From MD308 sp051888795 (GTDB taxonomy: Bacteria; Bacillota; Clostridia; Lachnospirales; Lachnospiraceae), in contig JBJFCD010000182.1 of the NCBI GenBank assembly GCA_051888795.1, positions 1-10,107 of the forward strand: a stretch of 10,107 nt of DNA. The letters run 5' to 3'. Below are positions 1 through 5,160 of this stretch, in pieces (the stretch's first letter is position 1; each line of letters begins with the position of its first letter). Under the pieces are notes generated by a model. The model was not told where the DNA came from. It saw only the letters and a list, made by a program, of their open reading frames with translations, and made no database searches. The translations under genes were made by a program, and so were the position numbers.

Positions 1-668
1 ACAAGTCGCACACTGTGGACGATTGCCTGCTTTTCAAACTCCGGATAGTCCATAGTTGCACTGTTGTCGGCTTTGTCCGAAATCGCCCGAATTATGACAT
101 ACGAAACTTTGTTCAGATATGCCGCATGCGCAATCCCTGCTCCTTCCATCTCTGTACAAAGTGCGTGAAAATTATTCACGATCCGTTCTTTTACTTCAGA
201 AGATGAAATAAACTGATCTCCACTTGCAACTCTTCCGGTAAATGTATGGATCTCCGGATTGGCTTTCTCATTAGCCACTCTCGCTTTTTCCACAAGCTCT
301 GCATCCGCAGGAAATGCCAGCGTATCCATACGCGGAACCTGCCCTACCGGATCACCGAATACCGTTGCATCCATATCATGGTGAACCGCATCCGTAGAAA
401 TCACCATGTCCCCGATATCAATCCTCGCATCAAGAGACCCTGCAATCCCTGTATTAATCAATGTATCAACACCAAATGCATCAACAAGAATCTGCGCACA
501 GATTCCTGCATTCACCTTTCCAATCCCGCTTCTTACAACGACCACTTCTTTCCCGCAGAGAATCCCCTTGCAGAACACCATAGAAGCCTTCGTCACAGTC
601 TCCTGGATCTCCATTGCCTCCTTCAGTGCGATAACCTCTTCCTCCATTGCTCCGATAATTCCTACCAT
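1..668 (-). CDS. mtnN: 5'-methylthioadenosine/S-adenosylhomocysteine nucleosidase, C-terminus cut by window edge
   Basis: This cytoplasmic enzyme removes adenine from methylthioadenosine and S-adenosylhomocysteine, feeding methionine salvage and the activated methyl cycle. In LuxS organisms it also supplies the autoinducer-2 precursor. The 222 residues visible start with MVGIIGAMEEE, where Glu11 matches the catalytic acid Glu12 of the E. coli enzyme. SGIGKVNAG (about 47-55) and NTGIAGSL (72-79) form the phosphorylase/nucleosidase core. The TEMEG motif at 172-176 holds the ribose-binding Met-Glu pair, and AISDKAD at 195-201 holds the catalytic Asp198. E. coli MtnN has 232 residues, so only about the last 10 lie beyond base 1. 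The ATG at 668-666 is preceded by AGGAGG (683-678) with a 9-nt gap. It is transcribed divergently from the TSCPD gene. Family assignment is firm because every catalytic motif is present. Confidence 0.95.
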   Translation of the reverse strand, partial: MVGIIGAMEEEVIALKEAMEIQETVTKASMVFCKGILCGKEVVVVRSGIGKVNAGICAQILVDAFGVDTLINTGIAGSLDARIDIGDMVISTDAVHHDMDATVFGDPVGQVPRMDTLAFPADAELVEKARVANEKANPEIHTFTGRVASGDQFISSSEVKERIVNNFHALCTEMEGAGIAHAAYLNKVSYVIIRAISDKADNSATMDYPEFEKQAIVHSVRL

Positions 669-751
669 CTTTTAACGCCTCCTAATTACAGTATATTTAT
701 CATTTTTCAAATCTCAGGTTCAATGCTTCGGTTCATTTTAAACTGGTTTTT

Positions 752-757
752 ATTATA
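752..757 (-). promoter_or_regulatory. candidate -10 box for mtnN
   Basis: The minus strand reads TATAAT exactly at 757-752, which would give a leader of about 75 nt before mtnN. No good -35 hexamer lies 16-18 bp upstream (around 775-781). The assignment therefore rests on the perfect -10 box and its position. Confidence 0.35.
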
Positions 758-818
758 ACCGATAATTTGAATGTTGGCTACACTGAAAACGAATACCACG
801 AAATCACCTCTAAAAATC

Positions 819-847
819 TGGTATTTCCCATTATTCTCTGCTATAAT
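819..847 (+). promoter_or_regulatory. extended -10 promoter of the TSCPD-domain gene
   Basis: TGCTATAAT at 839-847 is a perfect -10 hexamer with the TGn extension. The -35 position (819-824, TGGTAT, 17-bp spacer) matches poorly, which is usual for extended -10 promoters. The predicted start near 854 gives a leader of roughly 43 nt carrying the strong ribosome binding site at 881-888. Confidence 0.55.
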
Positions 848-880
848 GCTTTTGATATATTCTCATATAAATACACAGCT

Positions 881-888
881 AAAGGAGG
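881..888 (+). promoter_or_regulatory. ribosome binding site fixing the TSCPD gene start
   Basis: AAAGGAGG lies 8 nt before the ATG at 897. The same frame is open back to an ATG at 771, but that start precedes the TATAAT promoter and has no Shine-Dalgarno sequence. The real start is therefore 897. Confidence 0.85.
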
Positions 889-896
889 ATTTTTCC

Positions 897-1139
897 ATGG
901 ATTATAGACCATTCGGTGTCTGCTCACAGCTAATTCGTGTAGAAGTGGAAGATGATATTGTAAAAAGCGCAGAATTTATAGGTGGCTGCAGCGGCAACAC
1001 ACAGGGGATTGCCCGCCTTGTCAAAGGAATGAAGGTAGAAGAGGCCATCTCCCGTCTGGAAGGAATCAGATGTGGCTACAAAGAAACTTCCTGCCCGGAT
1101 CAGCTTGCAAAAGCACTCCGACTTGCATCACAGCAGTAA
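897..1139 (+). CDS. small TSCPD-domain protein (TIGR03905-like), function unknown
   Basis: An 80-residue soluble protein with the signature TSCPD at residues 64-68, followed by a short helix ending in SQQ. Cysteines stand at 9, 31, 59 and 66, and IGGCSGNTQGIARLV (28-42) is a second conserved-looking block. TSCPD domains are also found at the C-terminus of some adenosylcobalamin-dependent ribonucleotide reductases, where paired cysteines suggest metal binding or redox exchange. The free-standing short form has no established function as far as I know. The start at 897 is set by AAAGGAGG and an extended -10 promoter. It is a single-gene transcript that ends at the hairpin 1157-1190. Family membership is well supported; metal or thiol chemistry is inference from the cysteines. 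Confidence 0.85.
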   Translation: MDYRPFGVCSQLIRVEVEDDIVKSAEFIGGCSGNTQGIARLVKGMKVEEAISRLEGIRCGYKETSCPDQLAKALRLASQQ

Positions 1140-1156
1140 ATCAAAGAAGATATAAC

Positions 1157-1190
1157 GGAAAAAAGGATACCTTACGGTATCCTTTTTTCC
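1157..1190. terminator. bidirectional intrinsic terminator, 15-bp perfect stem
   Basis: The arms 1157-1171 and 1176-1190 are perfect reverse complements around the 4-nt loop TTAC. Each arm carries a run of six A or T, so either strand yields a stem with a U-rich 3' side. It lies 18 nt after the TSCPD stop codon on the plus strand. On the minus strand it can end transcripts of the gene at 1333-1812. Confidence 0.85.
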
Positions 1191-1213
1191 ATTTGATTCG
1201 CTTTCTTTTTGGT

Positions 1214-1230
1214 GCCGGAAAACATCCGGC
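1214..1230. repeat. short GC-rich hairpin in a gene-free stretch
   Basis: GCCGGA and TCCGGC form a 6-bp stem with a 5-nt AAACA loop. Two G-T wobbles extend it outward on the plus strand. There is no T-run on either side, so it is not a convincing terminator. It lies in the 142-bp gene-free stretch 1191-1332, which shows no credible ORF, and would sit in the 3' untranslated region of the secreted-protein gene on the minus strand. Confidence 0.5.
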
Positions 1231-1332
1231 GTGTGCAACTTTTCGAGGTTTTCGGTAAATAAATTTGGTTTAATTTGTGAATAAATCACTGTTTCTTTAA
1301 TAATTTTACTTTTTCTCTTTTTTCGCCTATGC

Positions 1333-1812
1333 TTACTCGATGTAGATACCATCAGTAAAACTACTGCTTACATCATCATTGGCTGAATGCGTACATCTCA
1401 CACGGTAATAGTAGCCGCCTTCCACATCCAACTGTCTGTTTGATGATACCATATCCGCATTTTCATTGAATTTGATCCAGCCATCATAGCTTTCCCAGGA
1501 TTCATCATCTTCCTGTGCTCTCTCTACAAGAACAGCCACACCGACTCTCTCTACGGTGTACGATGCAATAGTAGATCCTCCGACATAGAGCTTCCCATTC
1601 CCTAATCGGACACATTTTGAATAGCCTGTCAACAAATCCTCTCCCCTGGTTATCTTTGTATCATAACCTATAGACTCACTTTCCTGAGTCAGATAAGATC
1701 CGTCAATCTGCTGTAAGCCTTCATCTGCCTGTACGTTCATTCCCACACTCAACATACAAAACATGAGAACCAAAATACAGGCAACTGAAATTATTTTCGT
1801 TTTCTTTCTCAT
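1333..1812 (-). CDS. small secreted protein, possibly DUF6147-like
   Basis: 159 residues with a clear Sec signal peptide: basic MRKKTK, a hydrophobic core to about residue 24, then the signal peptidase I site VQA before Asp30. The mature part of about 130 residues is acidic and rich in Tyr, Ser and Gly. It contains LGNGKLYVGGSTIASYTVERVGV (about 71-93, key Gly and Tyr) and ends in GGYYYRVRCTHSAN and FTDGIYIE. These look like beta strands of a single small sandwich domain. There is no sorting signal, membrane anchor or catalytic motif, so it is probably released. It resembles from memory the short secreted Clostridia family DUF6147, which I cannot confirm. GGAGG at 1823-1819 sits 6 nt from the ATG. 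It lies downstream of, and in the same direction as, the anti-sigma-like gene, but has its own -10 box. Confidence 0.75.
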   Translation of the reverse strand: MRKKTKIISVACILVLMFCMLSVGMNVQADEGLQQIDGSYLTQESESIGYDTKITRGEDLLTGYSKCVRLGNGKLYVGGSTIASYTVERVGVAVLVERAQEDDESWESYDGWIKFNENADMVSSNRQLDVEGGYYYRVRCTHSANDDVSSSFTDGIYIE

Positions 1813-1842
1813 TCCATACCTCCATATCTACCTTTATCCCTC

Positions 1843-1871
1843 ATTATATAAGACACATAACAAATAAAAAA
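1843..1871 (-). promoter_or_regulatory. candidate promoter of the small secreted protein gene
   Basis: Perfect TATAAT on the minus strand at 1848-1843. At 17 bp upstream (1871-1866) the -35 position is only TTTTTT. The -10 box lies about 30 nt before the start codon and between two co-oriented genes. The secreted protein may therefore be transcribed separately from the gene at 1883-2743, which has no terminator after it. Confidence 0.4.
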
Positions 1872-1882
1872 CTGACGCACTT

Positions 1883-2743
1883 TTAGAAAAAAAACAAATT
1901 ATTTAAAATAATCATAAATTCTTTCTTACTTACCTTTCCAACAAGGAAATACTCTAGTCCTTTGTATTTAAAATTTGCAGAACATTTTACTTTTTTTGTC
2001 GTTTTCACCTCATATATTGTTAATTCTACATTATTACCATTTATGCTTATTTCTTCTTGATCAACAATCTCATCCTCAACATCTATCCCAAAAGAAGCTC
2101 CTCTATAATCCGCACTTATTATATAAATCATATTTTCTCCATTATAATTATATAAAAGCTTACCTATTTGTAAATTCTCATCTAAATCCATTTGAATAAA
2201 CTTCATTTCTTTTAATACGCTAACAAGCTTTACTGGTTCTACCCCAAAAGTATCTTTTATCTCCTGATATGCTTTTTCCTCATCTTCATTTTCTATTACC
2301 TTATTGTTCTCATCGGACGTTACCTTTGTTACTTCCCTTCCTCCAATTGCCTTTTTAATAACTTTGGTAATTCTCTCTGCCCCGCCCATGCTGGTCATTC
2401 CAATTGCCAGCACGAGTACAAGCGCTGCTGCCAATGCCAGATACATTTTCCGACTGCGCTTTTTGTGTACTCGTTTTTGTCTTTCTTGCACCTTGCGTCC
2501 AATCTCTAACGCTTCTCTGTCTTTTTTCGATAATTTCGCATAGATATCCATATCCGTCAGTTCATCTGAACATTCTGCTTCATACTGAGCTATTCTCTTC
2601 TGCAATTGCTTCTGAATTGCCTCTTTTTGATCTTCGGAAATGTCTTCTATATCAGACGCACGGATCTCTTCACGGATTGCATCTGCTTCACTATGAAGCT
2701 CGTCCCTCAATATCTGCTCCATATTTTCCTGTTGTTTTTTCAT
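1883..2743 (-). CDS. single-pass membrane protein, DUF4367-like, probable anti-sigma factor type
   Basis: 286 residues. Residues 1-99 are highly charged and helical, rich in Glu, Lys and Gln, ending in the basic stretch KRVHKKRSRKM. One membrane helix follows at about 101-119 (YLALAAALVLVLAIGM). Residues 120-286 face outside: a Lys/Glu-rich linker, then a domain with KLLYNYNGENMIYIIS at about 195-210 and Cys254, which resembles DUF4367. Such proteins often pair with ECF sigma factors in Clostridia, with the cytoplasmic part holding the sigma factor. No zinc-binding HxxxCxxC motif of the ZAS class is visible. The start is taken at the ATG 2743-2741 because AGAGGTG (2757-2751) is 7 nt upstream; the in-frame ATG at 2770 lacks a site. 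The extracellular half is much more AT-rich than the first half. The protein ends in an odd hydrophobic LFFF. The anti-sigma role is inference. Confidence 0.75.
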   Translation of the reverse strand: MKKQQENMEQILRDELHSEADAIREEIRASDIEDISEDQKEAIQKQLQKRIAQYEAECSDELTDMDIYAKLSKKDREALEIGRKVQERQKRVHKKRSRKMYLALAAALVLVLAIGMTSMGGAERITKVIKKAIGGREVTKVTSDENNKVIENEDEEKAYQEIKDTFGVEPVKLVSVLKEMKFIQMDLDENLQIGKLLYNYNGENMIYIISADYRGASFGIDVEDEIVDQEEISINGNNVELTIYEVKTTKKVKCSANFKYKGLEYFLVGKVSKKEFMIILNNLFFF

Positions 2744-2750
2744 AAATAAA

Positions 2751-2757
2751 CACCTCT
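2751..2757 (-). promoter_or_regulatory. ribosome binding site fixing the anti-sigma-like gene start
   Basis: AGAGGTG on the minus strand lies 7 nt upstream of the ATG at 2743. This favours the shorter protein over the start at 2770, which would add nine residues (MCNFKRCLF) and has no purine-rich site in front of it. Confidence 0.7.
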
Positions 2758-2785
2758 TAAAATTGCACACTCTGTCTGGTCCCTC

Positions 2786-2814
2786 TTGACCAAATTAAAC
2801 GAAAACGATAATAT
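2786..2814 (+). promoter_or_regulatory. candidate sigma-A promoter of murG
   Basis: TTGACC at 2786-2791 and TAATAT at 2809-2814 are separated by 17 bp, giving a leader of about 54 nt. The region 2800-2855 is extremely AT-rich and contains other possible -10 boxes. The exact start is therefore uncertain. The promoter lies in the divergent gap shared with the anti-sigma-like gene. Confidence 0.45.
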
Positions 2815-2874
2815 AACTATATCATATTATATTTTAATATATAGTAAAAGATTAATTCATCCTGGGAGGTCACT

Positions 2875-3939
2875 ATGAAACGTATTATCTTAACCGGAGG
2901 CGGTACTGCCGGTCACGTTACCCCGAATATTGCTCTTCTTCCCCGTCTTAAGGAACTGCAATACGATATTCACTATATTGGTTCATATAACGGAATCGAA
3001 AAGGAGCTTATCGAACAGTTCGGAATTCCTTATCACGGAATTGCTACCGGAAAACTCCGCCGCTATTTCAGTGTCCAGAATTTTACAGACCCATTCCGTG
3101 TTCTTAAGGGTATGAATGATGCGAAAAAGCTGGTAAAGATACTAAAACCTGATGTTATTTTTTCAAAAGGCGGATTCGTATCCGTTCCTGTTGTTCTGGC
3201 CGGAAAACGTTGTCATGTTCCGACTATCATTCACGAATCTGATATGACACCGGGACTTGCCAATAAAATTTCTCTGTCGGCTGCCACTAAAGTATGTTGT
3301 AATTTCCCGGAGACTCTTCAGTATCTCCCAGAAGGAAAAGCAGTCCTTACAGGATCCCCGATTCGTCAGGAGTTATTGAGCGGTGACAAATACAAAGCCC
3401 GTGAGTTTTTGGGATTTACCTCTGACAAACCGGTAATTTTAGTTGTAGGTGGAAGCCTTGGTGCTGTTGCTGTCAATAATGCAGTGCGCTCAATTCTTCC
3501 CGAGCTTTTAAAATCCTATCAGGTCATTCATTTATGTGGTCGCGGCAAGGTTGATGAGTCCTTAAAGGGACTTGAAGGCTACGCACAATTTGAATACATC
3601 AAAGAAGAACTGAAAGATCTCTTCGCACTCACGGATGTTGTAATCTCCAGAGCCGGTGCAAATGCTATCTGCGAACTTCTGGCATTACATAAGCCGAATC
3701 TTCTGATTCCTCTTTCTGCAAGCGCAAGTCGCGGTGACCAGATTTTAAATGCCCGTTCTTTCGAACGTCAGGGCTTTAGTATGGTTCTGGAGGAAGAAAT
3801 GTTAAGTGATGAAGTTTTGCTCGGTGCAATTAATAACTTATACAAAAATCGCGAGCAGTACATCACTGCTATGAAATCTTCTTCTCAGCAAAATTCAATT
3901 GATACGATTATCGAACTGATTGAATCTGTCTCAAAATAA
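2875..3939 (+). CDS. murG: UDP-GlcNAc:lipid I GlcNAc transferase MurG (stand-alone copy)
   Basis: MurG moves GlcNAc from UDP-GlcNAc onto lipid I at the inner face of the membrane, giving lipid II for peptidoglycan. The 354-residue length is normal. Motifs seen are the N-terminal glycine loop GGGTAGH (8-14), SKGGFVSVPV (97-106), IHESDMTPGLANK (119-131) in the acceptor and domain-linker region, the second glycine loop GGSLGA (192-197), ISRAGANAICEL (257-268) at the UDP-GlcNAc site and GDQILNA (287-293). The GSYNGIEKELIE and GKLRRYF blocks recall the second MurG (MurG2) of the Bacillus cereus group more than the copy in the division-cell wall cluster. None of that cluster (mraY, murD, ftsW, ftsQ) is here. 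GGGAGGT at 2864-2870 precedes the ATG by 4 nt. It is monocistronic and ends at the hairpin 3970-4000. Identity is firm; whether it is the cell's only MurG cannot be judged. Confidence 0.95.
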   Translation: MKRIILTGGGTAGHVTPNIALLPRLKELQYDIHYIGSYNGIEKELIEQFGIPYHGIATGKLRRYFSVQNFTDPFRVLKGMNDAKKLVKILKPDVIFSKGGFVSVPVVLAGKRCHVPTIIHESDMTPGLANKISLSAATKVCCNFPETLQYLPEGKAVLTGSPIRQELLSGDKYKAREFLGFTSDKPVILVVGGSLGAVAVNNAVRSILPELLKSYQVIHLCGRGKVDESLKGLEGYAQFEYIKEELKDLFALTDVVISRAGANAICELLALHKPNLLIPLSASASRGDQILNARSFERQGFSMVLEEEMLSDEVLLGAINNLYKNREQYITAMKSSSQQNSIDTIIELIESVSK

Positions 3940-3969
3940 CGCATATGTTTCTTTTTGTGACAATAGCAT

Positions 3970-4000
3970 AAAAACAGGTGTCAGATTGACACCTGTTTTT
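3970..4000. terminator. bidirectional intrinsic terminator between murG and the sigma factor gene
   Basis: Arms 3970-3983 (five A then CAGGTGTCA) and 3987-4000 are perfect 14-bp reverse complements around a 3-nt GAT loop. It lies 30 nt after the murG stop codon. On the other strand its outermost two bases overlap the sigma factor stop codon (4001-3999), so one hairpin can end both convergent transcripts. Confidence 0.9.
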
Positions 4001-4553
4001 ATAATCTTTTCAAGCGTTCGTATTCTTCTTTATAATTTTTCTTAATCCATTTCTTCGCCCGATACAACATACTATGCAGTACCTCCAACGACACACCCAT
4101 ACTTTCCGCCACTTCCTTTTGCGGTTTTTCCAGAAGGTATGTAATGGTAACCGCATCATACCATCTTGTGTTTACCCGATACAGCTCATCTAAAATCCTG
4201 TCCAAAAGTTCCTGACATTCGCTGTGATACAAATTTACGATAAACTCTTCTTCGGGACTTTCTGTGTACATGCCGTTCTCTGTGTCATCATAGATTTCCT
4301 CGGCCGGAACTTCACGCGTATAATCTCTTTTGTAATTTAATGCCATGCGCTTTGTCGTTGTGAGAAGCCACGAACTGACCGCATCTATATTAATATTTTT
4401 CCTGTTAATGTACAGTTTATAGAAAACTTCCTGCACGATTTCTTCTGTCGTATGTTGATTTCCGGAGTAATGCAGTGCCGTTTTATACACTGCGTTTACA
4501 TTTGCATTGTAAATCTCAGTGTACTGGGCGTTATCGTCTGAATTTACTCCCAC
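3999..4553 (-). CDS. ECF-type RNA polymerase sigma factor, GTG start
   Basis: 184 residues with the two-domain layout of group 4 sigma factors. Region 2 spans about 11-79: TEEIVQEVFYKLYIN (36-50) corresponds to region 2.2, and SSWLLTTTKRMALNYKRD (60-77) to regions 2.3-2.4, which contact the -10 element. An acidic linker (about 80-104) follows. Region 4 spans about 112-174, with the helix-turn-helix KPQKEVAESMGVSLEVLHSMLYRAKKWI (143-170). No region 1.1 or 3 is present. The start is GTG (4553-4551), with AAGGA 7 nt upstream; no other suitable start exists. It lies 81 bp downstream of the HIT gene in the same direction and may be cotranscribed. The usual downstream anti-sigma gene is missing: murG in the opposite direction follows, with a DUF4367-like protein beyond it. 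Confidence 0.88.
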   Translation of the reverse strand: MGVNSDDNAQYTEIYNANVNAVYKTALHYSGNQHTTEEIVQEVFYKLYINRKNINIDAVSSWLLTTTKRMALNYKRDYTREVPAEEIYDDTENGMYTESPEEEFIVNLYHSECQELLDRILDELYRVNTRWYDAVTITYLLEKPQKEVAESMGVSLEVLHSMLYRAKKWIKKNYKEEYERLKRL

Positions 4554-4573
4554 TTGAATATCCTTCTCTTTCT

Positions 4574-4579
4574 GTTATA
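4574..4579 (-). promoter_or_regulatory. weak candidate -10 box for the sigma factor gene
   Basis: TATAAC on the minus strand lies about 20 nt before the GTG start. No -35 match is found at 17 bp (4602-4597). Those bases fall instead inside the palindrome 4596-4623. The promoter would need activation, or may not exist if the gene is read through from the HIT gene. Confidence 0.25.
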
Positions 4580-4595
4580 CTATTTTTTCCTCAAT

Positions 4596-4623
4596 GATCC
4601 GGCAGACATCTGTCTTACGGATC
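4596..4623. repeat. 28-bp imperfect palindrome in the HIT-sigma factor gap
   Basis: GATCCG and CGGATC form 6-bp outer arms, and AGAC and GTCT form 4-bp inner arms around AGAT. A 2-bp mismatch separates inner and outer arms. No T-run follows on either strand, so it is not an ordinary terminator. It could be an operator or an RNA hairpin that tunes expression of the sigma factor after the HIT gene. Confidence 0.55.
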
Positions 4624-4634
4624 TCTGTGACATT

Positions 4635-5039
4635 TTATATTCTGGATAAAATATCATTCTTGTCCTCTTCTGTAAGCTCTCCCATATTCCATCCCATTCC
4701 TACATTGTCATCCTTATATCTTGGAATCAGATGCAAATGGAAATGGAAAACAGTCTGTCCTGCTGCCGGTCCGTTATTCTGCACCAGATTGTAACCGTCA
4801 CATCCGAGCACCTCTGTCATCTTTGTGATCATCTTCTTAGCCAGAATCATTGCCTTTCCGGCAAGTTCATCATCCAGCTCATAAAGGTTTGCATAATGCT
4901 CCTTTGGTATGATCAGAGCATGTCCTTTCGATGCCGGACTCGCGTCAAGAATCACACGGAAATCCTCATCCTCGTAAAGTGTAGCTGTCGGAATATCTCC
5001 ATTTGCAAGTTTACAAAAAATACAATTTTCATCTTTCAT
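4635..5039 (-). CDS. HIT-family (histidine triad) nucleotide hydrolase, HinT/Hit-like
   Basis: 134 residues, typical of bacterial Hit proteins, which hydrolyse adenosine phosphoramidates and related nucleoside monophosphate conjugates in the cytoplasm. The histidine triad HFHLHL is at 99-104; His101 should be the nucleophile. CIFC (Cys6, Cys9), together with His48 and His99, matches the zinc site seen in some family members. The DASPASKGHALIIPKEH block (32-48) and NNGPAAGQTV (88-97) are standard. The tail after residue 110 is the variable C-terminus. GGGAGGA (5054-5048) lies 8 nt before the ATG. It is divergent from the histidine kinase gene and co-oriented with the sigma factor gene. The substrate in this organism is unknown. 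Confidence 0.93.
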   Translation of the reverse strand: MKDENCIFCKLANGDIPTATLYEDEDFRVILDASPASKGHALIIPKEHYANLYELDDELAGKAMILAKKMITKMTEVLGCDGYNLVQNNGPAAGQTVFHFHLHLIPRYKDDNVGMGWNMGELTEEDKNDILSRI

Positions 5040-5105
5040 GTTCGTTATCCTCCCTTTCTTAAAACTTAAAGTCTAAAAATGTCTTTTTTTTCATTATTTT
5101 TTTCA

Positions 5106-5134
5106 TTGATTATTTCTCTGTCTAACGCTAAACT
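5106..5134 (+). promoter_or_regulatory. candidate sigma-A promoter of the histidine kinase gene
   Basis: TTGATT at 5106-5111 and TAAACT at 5129-5134 are separated by 17 bp. The predicted start near 5141 leaves a 20-nt leader that contains the GAAAGGGCGG ribosome binding site (5144-5153). Confidence 0.55.
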
Positions 5135-5160
5135 CTTAATGCAGAAAGGGCGGTATTACT

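Noticed and set aside
717..735. Two copies of GGTTCA 13 bp apart in the mtnN upstream region, considered as a regulator site or part of a SAM riboswitch
   Set aside because: Two hexamers are too short to mean much, and no riboswitch-like multi-helix fold or downstream terminator hairpin is visible before mtnN.
15..758. Plus-strand ORFs across 15-206, 246-758 and 406-675
   Set aside because: They are antisense shadows of mtnN. They have no ribosome binding sites, their compositions are odd (rich in Cys, His and Arg or in Ser, Pro and Ile), and the minus strand encodes an intact recognisable enzyme.
771..896. N-terminal extension of the TSCPD gene from the ATG at 771
   Set aside because: The extension spans the extended -10 promoter, has no Shine-Dalgarno sequence and no family support. 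The start at 897 has AAAGGAGG at ideal spacing.
1128..1352. Minus-strand 74-residue ORF over the terminator region
   Set aside because: It runs through the 15-bp terminator palindrome and has a Lys/Ser-rich random composition without a ribosome site.
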